Source of the DNA: CAMCYM01 sp964405405
GTDB lineage: Bacteria > Bacteroidota > Bacteroidia > Flavobacteriales_D > Sanyastnellaceae
DNA: 64,000 nt
Reading direction: 5' to 3'
Assembly (NCBI GenBank): GCA_964405405.1
Contig: CAYONT010000008.1
Coordinates: 6,067 to 70,066, forward strand
A program made the translations under genes and the position numbers. Below the pieces are notes generated by a model that saw only the letters and a program-made list of their open reading frames with translations, searched no databases and was not told the origin of the DNA. This document shows, in pieces, positions 27,975 to 36,648 of this stretch. Every line of letters begins with the position of its first letter. The first letter of the stretch is position 1.

Positions 27975-29246
27975 ATGACCACGTCGCCTTTTGCCTCTGC
28001 TTGGACCCGTTTCCGGATGCTGTTGGGGCCGGGCATTCTGTTCGCCTCCACGGCCATCGGGGTCAGCCACTTGGTGCAATCCACCCGGGCCGGAGCCGAG
28101 TACGGGTGGGGACTGGTCGGTGCCATCGTCTTGGCGAACGTAGCCAAGTACCCCTTTTTTGAGTTTGGTTCGAGGTACGCAGCTGCCACGGGGACGTCCC
28201 TCATCGATGGGTTCCGAAAGTTGGGGCGGCCGGTCGCTTGGGCCTACCTCCTGGTCACACTGTGCACCTGTTTCTTCGTCATGGGAGCCATCGGCCTGGT
28301 CACCGCTTCGTTTTTGGACAACCTCGCGGGATTCAGCGCCGATGCGGGGAAGCCCGTGACCTCCGCAGTAGCCGCTGCAGTTTTTGCCGGGGCGACCGTG
28401 CTCTTGGTTGCTGGGAAGTTTGGACTGCTGGATGGGGTCATCAAGGCCATCACGGCGGTATTGTTCGTCAGCACCATCGCGGCCTTTGCTGTAGTTTGGT
28501 GGCGGACCCCCCTGTCGGCGGTGCCTCCGCCGCCTGCGGACTTTGCGCCTTGGCGGGGAGCGGATTTGGCCTTCGCCATTGCCCTGATGGGCTGGATGCC
28601 CACCGCCGTCGATTTGAGCACCTGGAACAGCCTGTGGACGTTGGAGCGCTTCCGGCAGACCGATTACAAGCCGCCGCTGCGGCATACCCTCGCCGAGTTC
28701 AACATGGGCTACGTTTTTTCCGCCGTCCTCGCCCTCTTGTTCTGCGCCTTGGGGGCCTGGCTTATGTACTTGCCGGGGCGTGATTTCCCGGTGGCTCCCG
28801 CTGCGTTCGCTGCCGCTGTAGTCGAAATCTATACCGAAGCGGTGGGCGACTGGAGCTTCTGGTTGATGGCGGCCGCAGCATTCTCGGCCATGATCGGGAC
28901 TTGCATCGCGTGTTTGGACGGGTACGCTCGGTCTCTGTCCCATTCGGTGGCCAGCTTGCGCGACACCCCGGTGTCCGAGGGGCACATGCGGGTGGCGTTG
29001 GTGGTCATCGCGGCTGGCGCGTTTGGTCTCATTTGGCAGTTTGGAAGTGACATCCGCACCTTGGTTGACTTTGCGACGACCATGAGTTTCGTCATCGCCC
29101 CGGTCGTGGGGCTGGCGAACCTCGTCCTCGTGACGCGGCCGGACTTTCCCGCCGACGCCCGCCCCCCGCGCTGGCTCATCGTCCTGGCCTGGACAGGGCT
29201 GGTGGTGCTCACGGCGCTGGGGGCGGCCCTGGTGCTGGTGGGCTAA
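27975..29246 (+). CDS. Nramp-related membrane transporter lacking the canonical TM1 and TM6 metal motifs
   Basis: A 423-residue integral membrane protein with about 11 transmembrane segments. The start LLGPGILFASTAIGVSHLVQ aligns with Nramp TM1, but the metal-binding DPGN is replaced by residues around STAIGVSH. The TM6 region reads MGWMPTAVDLSTWNS in place of the usual MPHN-type motif. Such divergent relatives exist in several phyla and may transport Mg2+ or something else. The C-terminus overlaps the convergent acyltransferase gene by 38 bp. Confidence 0.82.
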   Translation: MTTSPFASAWTRFRMLLGPGILFASTAIGVSHLVQSTRAGAEYGWGLVGAIVLANVAKYPFFEFGSRYAAATGTSLIDGFRKLGRPVAWAYLLVTLCTCFFVMGAIGLVTASFLDNLAGFSADAGKPVTSAVAAAVFAGATVLLVAGKFGLLDGVIKAITAVLFVSTIAAFAVVWWRTPLSAVPPPPADFAPWRGADLAFAIALMGWMPTAVDLSTWNSLWTLERFRQTDYKPPLRHTLAEFNMGYVFSAVLALLFCALGAWLMYLPGRDFPVAPAAFAAAVVEIYTEAVGDWSFWLMAAAAFSAMIGTCIACLDGYARSLSHSVASLRDTPVSEGHMRVALVVIAAGAFGLIWQFGSDIRTLVDFATTMSFVIAPVVGLANLVLVTRPDFPADARPPRWLIVLAWTGLVVLTALGAALVLVG

Positions 29247-30372
29247 GGCGCTGGGATTCGTGGGGCGCCCACCGTTCCCGCCACGCGGTGGTGGGGCGCT
29301 CGAAACCCAGATACAGCACTGCCGAGGCCAACACGGACACCCCGACATAGAACCCCAAGGCCCACGCCACCGAACCGGAATCCGCACCGACATGCGGCAT
29401 CAGGGTGTGCAATACCGGTGTGAGGTGAAGCAGGTAGAGCGAGTAGGATACCACGCTGAAGAAGACAATGACCCGGTCTGCCCAACGGAAGCCCGTTTGC
29501 TTCCAAGTGGACAAGAGGGGGAGAAAGGCCACCACCGCCAGCGACTCCCAGACGAAGAGCAGCGGAGGCCAGGCCCCCTTCCAATCGCATGGATTGACAT
29601 AGAACAGCACGAGGAACGCACTGCCGAGCAACCCGCCCGGCCAGCGCATCTGCTTCCAGAGCCCCGCCCACCGCACCTGCGCATAAGCTGCCAATACCCC
29701 GAACATCAGCGCATCCAACCGCATCACCACCACCTTTCGAATGCCCCGATCGAAGGCCTCTGGATCCATTCCGGGGGTATATTCTGCAAAGCGCCCGATC
29801 AAAGGAACCACCAGAAACACCAGCGCGGGCCATCCGATGGCAGCTGCCCCCAACCCGCGCCACCGAGCCACGGCCCAGCAAGCGAGTGGAAACAATAGGT
29901 AAAACCACTCCTCCACAGCCAAACTCCAAGCCTCCGGGAAAAAGTAAGGATGCGGCTGGGTGAGGTTCTGCGCAAAGGCGTAGTACGCAATCGAGAAATG
30001 TTTCAGCGAAGCCGGCTTCAGCACAAGACCGTACAACACCAGACCGGTCAATACCAGCAGGTAATTCGGCAAGGTCCGAAACCAACGGCGCAGCAGGAAC
30101 TGGCGCCAGGCTCCCCAATCCGATCGTCCCGCCGCCAAGATCCTGATCAGAATCCCCCCGATCAAAAAACCGCTCAGCACAAAAAACACCGAGACCCCAT
30201 CCATCTTCAGGGGCATCCATGCGAGGTAGGCTGACCGCTCGGACTTGGGAACCAGCAAGGCTCCGTGCACGAAGACCACGATTCCGATGGCCACCACCCG
30301 CAGCACATCCAAGCCGATGATTCTGCCTTCTGGCGAAAAGGCCTGCCCCCACTGCTCCGTTCGCCGCATCAC
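29209..30372 (-). CDS. Acyltransferase family 3 (OafA/YrhL-like) membrane protein
   Basis: A 387-residue multi-pass membrane acyltransferase. The N-terminus has IGLDVLRVVAIGIVVFVHGA with the catalytic His, then DGVSVFFVLSGFLIGG, typical of family 3. About ten transmembrane helices follow, ending VLYLGFERPTTAWRERW. Members O-acylate exported glycans, lipopolysaccharide or other carbohydrates; the acceptor is unknown. It begins 14 bp after the stop of the choice-of-anchor L gene, so they may be co-transcribed. The 3' end overlaps the Nramp-like gene tail-to-tail. Confidence 0.9.
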   Translation of the reverse strand: MMRRTEQWGQAFSPEGRIIGLDVLRVVAIGIVVFVHGALLVPKSERSAYLAWMPLKMDGVSVFFVLSGFLIGGILIRILAAGRSDWGAWRQFLLRRWFRTLPNYLLVLTGLVLYGLVLKPASLKHFSIAYYAFAQNLTQPHPYFFPEAWSLAVEEWFYLLFPLACWAVARWRGLGAAAIGWPALVFLVVPLIGRFAEYTPGMDPEAFDRGIRKVVVMRLDALMFGVLAAYAQVRWAGLWKQMRWPGGLLGSAFLVLFYVNPCDWKGAWPPLLFVWESLAVVAFLPLLSTWKQTGFRWADRVIVFFSVVSYSLYLLHLTPVLHTLMPHVGADSGSVAWALGFYVGVSVLASAVLYLGFERPTTAWRERWAPHESQRLSPPAPGPPPAP

Positions 30373-30385
30373 AGACCGCCTCAGC

Positions 30386-33300
30386 TCAGCGGGCCAAGGT
30401 CACAAAGCCCTCCACCACTTTGCGCGTGCCGGTGGCCAAACTCCGCGTCTCCACCCGGTACAGGTAAGTACCGTTCGCTGCAAAATGCCCTCCCGATTTT
30501 ACATCGCCCACCCAAGCCCCCTCCCAAGTCTGGCGTTCGTAGATGACTTCGCCCCAACGATCGAACACCTGCAGCGAGAAATCAGAGTCGTCCACATCGA
30601 TGCCCCAGAACTCCCAGGCATCGTTGAGTCCATCTTGATCCGGGGTGAACATGTTCGGGATGAACAATACGAAACTGTCGTCGATGGCGACGGAGTAGGT
30701 GACAGAATCCAGACATCCCCAATCGTTCTCAACAACCAAGGTCACGGGATACGTACCTGCCAAGGTGGGGAACGTGAAGGCCGTCTCCGGCAAGATGTCG
30801 GCGCCTAAACCCGCAAAATCCCAAGCCAACTGCGTGTAGAAATTTCCGTAAGCCGAAAATTCGATGCGCGATTCGGGCAAGGTGGCATTCCAAGGCGTTG
30901 CCACAAACTCCGCCACCGGCGGGAGGAAGGTCGTGATGGCGTCTACCGCTTCCGATGCATAAACACAGCCATCCACCGTGGTCACCGTGTGCGAAACCGT
31001 CCACGTTCCATCCTCGATGTACGTGTGCGAAGCCCCGCCGATGGACCCCGAAGTTCCCCCGTCACCAAAAGTCCAAAGGGCCGACGCAATTTGGTCCACA
31101 TTGTCTGCCAGCCCCACCCAGGTCACGGTGACCGGAAAGCATCCGCCCAAGGTATCGGGCAAGAAAGAAGGATCCACCGGTTCCGGCACCCCAATTTCCA
31201 CACAACCACTGATGGCTGGCGTTTCACAGGCATCCGTCAAGACCACACAATACGAAGTCGTGAACGTCGGGAAGACAAACTGCTCCGACAGCGCTGGCGC
31301 CAAAGCCCCGCCCGATGCAGGCGCGCTCCATGCATACTGGTACGGTGGCAAGCCCCCGAAAGCAGTTGTCACCCCGACCAAGGCGCTGTCCCCCGGACAA
31401 ACCACGTCCGACGCAGACAACGTCATGGACAACGGGTCGTACAAATCCACCCAAACCTCCACCTCATTCGTCTCACACCCCGCACCATACGTGGCATAAA
31501 CCGTATACGGGGTCGGGCCGTTGGGTCCCACCTGAATCGTCGGCGTGCTGGCCCCCGTGCTCCAGTGCCACACCGTATTCGGATCTGCGTATGCGGGAAA
31601 AGCCTGCAGCGTCGCCGTGCCATCGATGCAAATCGTCGTATCCGGTGTCGCCGTGATGCTCAACTGGTTGGGATAGGCCAAACCAAATTCCTCCGAAGTC
31701 GCGCAAAAGCTGTCCTCTACCTCAACCTCGTATGTCCCTGGCGCCAGCCCTCCCAGGACCGAAGTGCCCGAGAAATTTAGGGCGGTCGCCACCACCGCGC
31801 CCGAAGCGTCGTACACCCGGATCTGCCAAGGTCCCGTGGTGCCATTAGGGGTCACATCCACCGTGACGGCCCCATCGTTTGCGAAGCAGGTCGGCTCCGT
31901 CGTGGTGAACGTGAAGTTGAAAGACGGACTGACCACCACTTCATCTGTCGTGCTGCAGAACGGATAGACGGCCAGGCTGGCCTCCAGGGTGTAGGTGGTG
32001 GGCACTTGCACCTCCACGGTCGGGTTGGGCAACGTCACCGAACTCAAGCCCGTGGCAGGACTCCAGAGCCAGTTGACCCCTCCTGCATTCGTGCAGCCCA
32101 CCACGTACTCCCACGGCGTCAGCGCCCCGCTGACGCAAGACACGCTGAAATCGGAGGTGACTTGGATGGTGAGGCAGCCACCCGGGTTGTTTGCGGTGAA
32201 GGTTTGGCCTGCCAAATTGCCGTAAATCGGTCCCGCCAGCAACGGTGCGGCGGTACTGGCCCCATCGTAAACGTAGAACTCATCGAAGAAATTCTCGGTG
32301 GTTCCCTGCAAGAAGGAAACGGTCATGTACGTGCCGTCGCCGGGCGTATCCGGACAGTAGGTGAAGGAATCGGTGGCGTTCTCCCCGTAGCAGTGGGTGT
32401 AGGTGCCGGCATCGTCCGAACAAGTGGCAGGCGGCAAGCCCAGGATGGTCCCGGCGAGCTGAGCCTCCCCGCATGCCCACAAATCCACCCCGGCCGTGGC
32501 ATTCGGCGGGGGCACCACCACAATCTCAGCTGGAAACTCGGTGACTGGATAGCCGCAGGTATCGCCCACGATGAGCAAACACTGAGAACTGCCCGGCGGT
32601 GTCACCTCCAAAGACGTTCCCGTCGATCCATCGCACCAGAGGTAGGTGTAATGACCATATCCCCCCGTCACGGTGGGCACCACCGTCCCCGTTCCTCCCG
32701 GACAGAGCAACAAGGGCTCCGCCTCGACCACAATGGGATCCGGATCATCGGCGATGAAGAACTCAAAGTACGTGGTCAATCCCGCGTTGTTGCAGGCCGC
32801 GACGTTTAAGATCTCCAGCACCACCAGTTCCTGGGGCTCGTTCACACCATCGAAGAAGGCCTGCAATGGGTAACTGACTGTCAATACGTTGGGAGGGAAG
32901 AAGACCGTATCGGGAAGCAGCGAGAAGTCCACCCCGTTCACGGCATCGCTTCCTGCATAGTTGATGATGACCATTTCCTCCACACCCAAGATGGTCTCCA
33001 AGGGCCGGGTGAATGTCAATTCCGCCGTTCCGCAACCCTCGTACAAGGTGTTCTCATCGGGCCCTCCGACATCGATGGTCAAGTCCACCTCGACCACCGC
33101 ATTCGAAGTGAAGCTGCCCTCCTCCAGCACCACGATGGACTCGAGCGCACCATCGGTTCCGTCGGCGATGGCCAGTTTGATGTGATATGTTTCGCCGCAT
33201 TCCACGGGCCACTCCGCCGTGAATGGGACCGTGTAACCATTGATGCAGGGATCGGTTCCGCCGGGATTGTTGATGTAGTACTGGGCGTTCGTGTTGGGAT

Positions 33301-33928
33301 TGACCGAAGAGATGGTGATGGGCAACGATGGATTCGAACCCGGCACCGAAGCAATGTTGACCGCCCCGCCCGGAAATCCCGCTGGACTGGCATAGGGTCC
33401 CGTGATGCCCGGACCGCTCAAGAAGAAAGCAAAGACGTCGTTGTAAGTGGTGTTCACAAACGTCAAGTACTCATCCGATGCAAACACGTAATTGAAACGC
33501 ACCGTGTCACCAGTGGCCACGAAGTCAAACTCCAAGATGCAAACGTCATTGATGTCCTGAACCGTGAAGTTCTGCCCAATGAGCGGCGGGACACTGTTCG
33601 CGATGGTCAACAAATCCGGCTCTGTGTACATCCCGGTGCAATCGGTGCAAAAGTTCATCTCCTGGCAATCCGGGTTCGTTGCGTGGTCCGTGCTCAACAC
33701 CAAACCCGACGCCACCGAAAAATCATTTTCCCCTCCCGTCAGGTAGCCCAATTGCACGGCACTGCCCGTGAAGGTGATGTTGCTCGCGCTCACCCCAGAG
33801 CCGAGCAGGATGTCGTTGACATATTCCTCCAGCGTCAAACCCGTCACGATGTCCAATTGTGCCCGACCCTGCAGGGTGCCGAGCACCAGCAACAACATGG
33901 CAGCGAGCGACTTAATTGAATTCTCCAT
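30386..33928 (-). CDS. Choice-of-anchor L domain surface protein with gliding motility-associated C-terminal domain
   Basis: A 1180-residue secreted protein. A signal peptide (ENSIKSLAAMLLLVLGTLQG) is followed by a choice-of-anchor L domain (LTLEEYVNDILLGSGVSASN, LSTDHATN, FDFVATGDTVRFNYVFASDE), a Calx-beta-like region (NYAGSDAVNGVDFSLLPDTV), a CUB-like segment, several PKD-like repeats with Cys pairs, and a C-terminal CHU_C/type B sorting domain (LFIPNMFTPDQDGLNDAWEF, LQVFDRWGEVIYERQ, WEGAWVGDVKSGGHFAANGT). Such proteins are exported by the type IX system and sit on the cell surface, perhaps as adhesins. ATG 33928 is chosen for the signal peptide; a motif copy lies 20 bp upstream. Confidence 0.88.
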   Translation of the reverse strand: MENSIKSLAAMLLLVLGTLQGRAQLDIVTGLTLEEYVNDILLGSGVSASNITFTGSAVQLGYLTGGENDFSVASGLVLSTDHATNPDCQEMNFCTDCTGMYTEPDLLTIANSVPPLIGQNFTVQDINDVCILEFDFVATGDTVRFNYVFASDEYLTFVNTTYNDVFAFFLSGPGITGPYASPAGFPGGAVNIASVPGSNPSLPITISSVNPNTNAQYYINNPGGTDPCINGYTVPFTAEWPVECGETYHIKLAIADGTDGALESIVVLEEGSFTSNAVVEVDLTIDVGGPDENTLYEGCGTAELTFTRPLETILGVEEMVIINYAGSDAVNGVDFSLLPDTVFFPPNVLTVSYPLQAFFDGVNEPQELVVLEILNVAACNNAGLTTYFEFFIADDPDPIVVEAEPLLLCPGGTGTVVPTVTGGYGHYTYLWCDGSTGTSLEVTPPGSSQCLLIVGDTCGYPVTEFPAEIVVVPPPNATAGVDLWACGEAQLAGTILGLPPATCSDDAGTYTHCYGENATDSFTYCPDTPGDGTYMTVSFLQGTTENFFDEFYVYDGASTAAPLLAGPIYGNLAGQTFTANNPGGCLTIQVTSDFSVSCVSGALTPWEYVVGCTNAGGVNWLWSPATGLSSVTLPNPTVEVQVPTTYTLEASLAVYPFCSTTDEVVVSPSFNFTFTTTEPTCFANDGAVTVDVTPNGTTGPWQIRVYDASGAVVATALNFSGTSVLGGLAPGTYEVEVEDSFCATSEEFGLAYPNQLSITATPDTTICIDGTATLQAFPAYADPNTVWHWSTGASTPTIQVGPNGPTPYTVYATYGAGCETNEVEVWVDLYDPLSMTLSASDVVCPGDSALVGVTTAFGGLPPYQYAWSAPASGGALAPALSEQFVFPTFTTSYCVVLTDACETPAISGCVEIGVPEPVDPSFLPDTLGGCFPVTVTWVGLADNVDQIASALWTFGDGGTSGSIGGASHTYIEDGTWTVSHTVTTVDGCVYASEAVDAITTFLPPVAEFVATPWNATLPESRIEFSAYGNFYTQLAWDFAGLGADILPETAFTFPTLAGTYPVTLVVENDWGCLDSVTYSVAIDDSFVLFIPNMFTPDQDGLNDAWEFWGIDVDDSDFSLQVFDRWGEVIYERQTWEGAWVGDVKSGGHFAANGTYLYRVETRSLATGTRKVVEGFVTLAR

Positions 33929-33978
33929 GCTTTGATGACGTTGTTGGTAGGCCAAACGTTGCGCCCCCTCCACCCCGC

Positions 33979-34365
33979 TCACGGCTCCATGACCCCGTTG
34001 TCCAACTTCACCTCGTTCATGATGACGTCAAAGGACAACACCCGCGCCTTCACCCGCAGCTGCGCACCGGGTTCTGGAAGAGGATCCGGCAGGGCCAACA
34101 TCGTGATGGCCACCCCGGGAGCCAATAGGAAGGTCTGATCGAAGTGCTCCTGCAGCACGCCTTCCAATACCACCACCTTCTCTGCGTACGCGAGGTTCAT
34201 AGAATCGGGCGAGGCTGAGAAATCCGCGTAGAAACGCTCAGCGGTCAGAACGGCATCTGCGGACTGGTTTGCGTAGTCTTTGTGGGGTTTGTTCCACATC
34301 CACAAAAAGACAACCGCCCCAATGGATGCAGCGACCAGGGCGAGTTTCAATAGGTTGCGCTTCAT
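33979..34365 (-). CDS. Membrane-anchored tRNA_anti-like (OB-fold) protein
   Basis: A 128-residue protein with an N-terminal transmembrane segment (LLKLALVAASIGAVVFLWMW) and a soluble domain starting DYANQSADAVLTAERFYADF, then VVVLEGVLQEHFDQTFLLAP. This matches the tRNA_anti-like OB-fold family common in Bacteroidota. It probably faces the periplasm; the ligand is unknown. The ATG at 34365 overlaps the stop of the NTF2-like lipoprotein gene by ATGA. Confidence 0.72.
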   Translation of the reverse strand: MKRNLLKLALVAASIGAVVFLWMWNKPHKDYANQSADAVLTAERFYADFSASPDSMNLAYAEKVVVLEGVLQEHFDQTFLLAPGVAITMLALPDPLPEPGAQLRVKARVLSFDVIMNEVKLDNGVMEP

Positions 34366-34904
34366 GGTTGAACGTCGGCTGAACGGGGATACTGGCTGGC
34401 ACATTCCGTGGAATCACGGGACGTGATGCTGAACTGGACCGAGTGGATGCGCCAACCCTGGGTCCCTTGCATCAGACCGAAGTGGTTCACGCCGCAATGT
34501 CCGAAGACGCCGTTGAGTCGATAAGAAAATGGAGCCGTCACCGTGGCCAGGTCCCCATTCACCGTGACCACGGGATCCCACATCTCCTCCTGCTGGGTGA
34601 AGCCCGTGTTCATCGCCGTCTGGAAAAACGTCCGACCGGAGAGATAAATGATTTTCTGCTCCCCCGCCGAATCCAATTGAACCCGGTGGACGGATGCCGT
34701 GGGCACCATGGCGCGGCTGAGCATCAGCGAATCCTTCTGCTCCATCCCTTGGAAAAGGGTCTCAATCACACCCAGAATGTCGGCCTCCACCTGGGGATCA
34801 TTCGCCTTTGCCCCCCCTGCATCGGCAGACTTGCCACAACCCGTTCCTACCCAACCCATCATCAGGGCCATCCCAGCCATCCAAACCCAGTGCTTGTTTT
34901 TCAT
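34362..34904 (-). CDS. NTF2-like (SnoaL/lumazine-binding type) lipoprotein
   Basis: A 180-residue predicted lipoprotein. The signal peptide ends in the lipobox VGTGC (Cys at about residue 23). The mature part has an NTF2-like fold: DILGVIETLFQGMEQKDSLM, VHRVQLDSAG, VVTVNGDLATVTAPFSYRL and a final strand GWRIHSVQFSITSR. Proteins of this type occur widely in Bacteroidota as exported, non-catalytic or ligand-binding domains. An ATG three codons upstream (34913) is an alternative start. Its gene is coupled by ATGA to the OB-fold gene downstream. Confidence 0.75.
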   Translation of the reverse strand: MKNKHWVWMAGMALMMGWVGTGCGKSADAGGAKANDPQVEADILGVIETLFQGMEQKDSLMLSRAMVPTASVHRVQLDSAGEQKIIYLSGRTFFQTAMNTGFTQQEEMWDPVVTVNGDLATVTAPFSYRLNGVFGHCGVNHFGLMQGTQGWRIHSVQFSITSRDSTECASQYPRSADVQP

Positions 34905-34952
34905 GGTATCCATTCAATCGTTAGTCCTACGTTCGTTCTTCCCTCCGCGGCT

Positions 34953-35726
34953 TTAGAAACCTAGTGCGACTTGCACGCCACCGCGCAGCCAAGGTCCGGT
35001 GCGACCGTTGTACAGATCATAAACAATGGCCCCGGGCGAGTAGGTATTGCGCATGCGGTCCGCGGCTGCATCTTCCGCCGCTTCTTGACCGTCAGGGATG
35101 GCATCGAAGGCCAAATCCCGGTTCACACTCCGGAACATCGGCCCGAAGTAGGCATCAATGGTCAGGCCATTGTCCGCGATCCACTGATACCCCAAGTTGA
35201 GACCCGAACCGATGCTGAAGAAACGCAGGTCGTGATCGATTTCGTGGAGATAATCCACTCCGTACAACTGAGCCCCTTCAAAATCCACGTCCTCATCCAC
35301 ATTCACCCGGAGGGACCGAACCTGCAAAAAGGCGGATACGTACAGACCTTCGGGCATGCCGTCGTGAATATAGCCGTAACGACGGACTTCGGGAGAGAAT
35401 TCCCAGCCCGACACCTCGGCCTCCATGGACGCATCCACCCCGGGATACCATACCCCCCAGCCATCATAGGCCGCTCCAAAGTTGGCCATGTTGGATTCTT
35501 GGAAAAACCCGATGCCCCCTACCAACAGCCCCAAGGACGTCGACGGGTTGATGACCCGCTCATATCCCACGGTGTATTGCCCGAAGGCAAAATCAGTCAG
35601 GTTCACCTTGAACATTTGCTCGAACTGCTTCGGGGTGTCCGCAGTGGCCCGCTGGGCTTGCAACGCACCGGCAGTAGCGAATGTCCCCAAGAACATCCCA
35701 AGGCCTAGGAAAGAGAGACGGTTCAT
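34953..35726 (-). CDS. Predicted outer-membrane beta-barrel protein
   Basis: A 257-residue exported protein. Signal peptide MNRLSFLGLGMFLGTFATAG, cleaved near ALQA. The mature part has alternating strands with aromatic belts (FAFGQYTVGYERVINPSTSL, FFSIGSGLNLGYQWIADNGL, AYFGPMFRSVN) and ends in a C-terminal strand GGVQVALGF with the terminal Phe typical of outer-membrane barrels. It resembles DUF3575-like porin-fold proteins, but I cannot assign a substrate. A TATTTTCG element lies 23 bp before the ATG on the minus strand. It is divergent from the reeler-like gene. Confidence 0.72.
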   Translation of the reverse strand: MNRLSFLGLGMFLGTFATAGALQAQRATADTPKQFEQMFKVNLTDFAFGQYTVGYERVINPSTSLGLLVGGIGFFQESNMANFGAAYDGWGVWYPGVDASMEAEVSGWEFSPEVRRYGYIHDGMPEGLYVSAFLQVRSLRVNVDEDVDFEGAQLYGVDYLHEIDHDLRFFSIGSGLNLGYQWIADNGLTIDAYFGPMFRSVNRDLAFDAIPDGQEAAEDAAADRMRNTYSPGAIVYDLYNGRTGPWLRGGVQVALGF

Positions 35727-35748
35727 GCGTTCGGATTTTTGCTGGGGC

Positions 35749-35756
35749 CGAAAATA
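35749..35756 (-). promoter_or_regulatory. -7-like element for the outer-membrane barrel gene
   Basis: The minus strand reads TATTTTCG, the TAnnTTCG variant that also occurs before the DUF1573, lipoprotein, pirin and PD40 genes in this window. Confidence 0.4.
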
Positions 35757-35803
35757 CGGCAGCAAGGAGACCTTTGTAACTTGCCCAGACCAAAATCAGG
35801 AAA

Positions 35804-36643
35804 ATGCGCAGCGCAATCTACGGGGTGTTGTTGGGAACGGGGGCCTTGGTGCTCATGGGAAGTGAAGACGGCGTGGCGGAATCGCAAAACAAGGACCGAA
35901 CCGGTGCGCCGGGCAGTTCCCCCACTTGCGGGGCCTGCCATTCCGGCGGAAACTTCGGCGCGTCGGTGGCCATTTCGCTGCTGGATCCGCTGGAGGGACA
36001 GTTGGCGTTCACGGAGTACCAGCCGGGTGCCACGTATCGGCTGCGGGTGCGGGTCAACCACGCCCAGCAATCGCCGCAGGGATTTGGGGTGCAGGTGACG
36101 GCCGTGCTGGGCGATGGGAACAACGCGGGGACGTTTTCGCAGCCGCTGGGGAACACCCAGCTCGAAACGGTGGGGTCCAGGCACTTTTTCGAGCACAATG
36201 CGCCGTCGGATTCGCCGGATTTCGAAGTGATATGGACGGCGCCTGCGCCAGGGAGCGGGCCGGTAACGGTGTATGCTGCGGGGGTCGCCGTGAACGGGAA
36301 CGGCGGCACCGGTGGCGACCAGTTCGCCGGGGGGAATGCCGTGTTCGCAGAAGGGAACGCCACCGGGGTGGCCGAGCCCTGGGGTGCAGGGGGAGCGGCC
36401 GGGGGAGCGGCCGGGGAAGCGCAGTCGGTGCGGGTGAGACCTGCGGGGACGGGATGGGACATCGAAGGACCGGCGGGCGCCATCCACATCTTTGACGGCC
36501 GCGGGCGCGAGGTCGCCGGGCGGCCCTTGGGGGAGGGGACTTGGCATGTGGAGGCATCGGAACTGCCCCGGGGCGTGTTGGTGGTCTGGGTGCGGGATGC
36601 CGCAGGCCGCCCGGTCGCGATGACCCGTTGGGTGAACCCCTGA
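35804..36643 (+). CDS. Secreted reeler/choice-of-anchor V-like protein with degenerate sorting tail
   Basis: A 279-residue exported protein. The N-terminus is a signal peptide, then TGAPGSSPTCGACHSGG, a CxxCH motif that opens choice-of-anchor V (reeler-like) domains in Bacteroidota; it could bind heme. The beta-sandwich follows (FTEYQPGATYRLRVRVNHAQ, GFGVQVTAVL, FEVIWTAPAPGSGPVTVYAA). After an Ala/Gly-rich linker the last 70 residues resemble a type A T9SS sorting domain (IHIFDGRGREVAGRPLGEGT, ELPRGVLVVWVRDAAGRPVA). It ends six bases before the xseA start, so the two may share a transcript. Confidence 0.75.
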   Translation: MRSAIYGVLLGTGALVLMGSEDGVAESQNKDRTGAPGSSPTCGACHSGGNFGASVAISLLDPLEGQLAFTEYQPGATYRLRVRVNHAQQSPQGFGVQVTAVLGDGNNAGTFSQPLGNTQLETVGSRHFFEHNAPSDSPDFEVIWTAPAPGSGPVTVYAAGVAVNGNGGTGGDQFAGGNAVFAEGNATGVAEPWGAGGAAGGAAGEAQSVRVRPAGTGWDIEGPAGAIHIFDGRGREVAGRPLGEGTWHVEASELPRGVLVVWVRDAAGRPVAMTRWVNP

Positions 36644-36648
36644 GCCCC

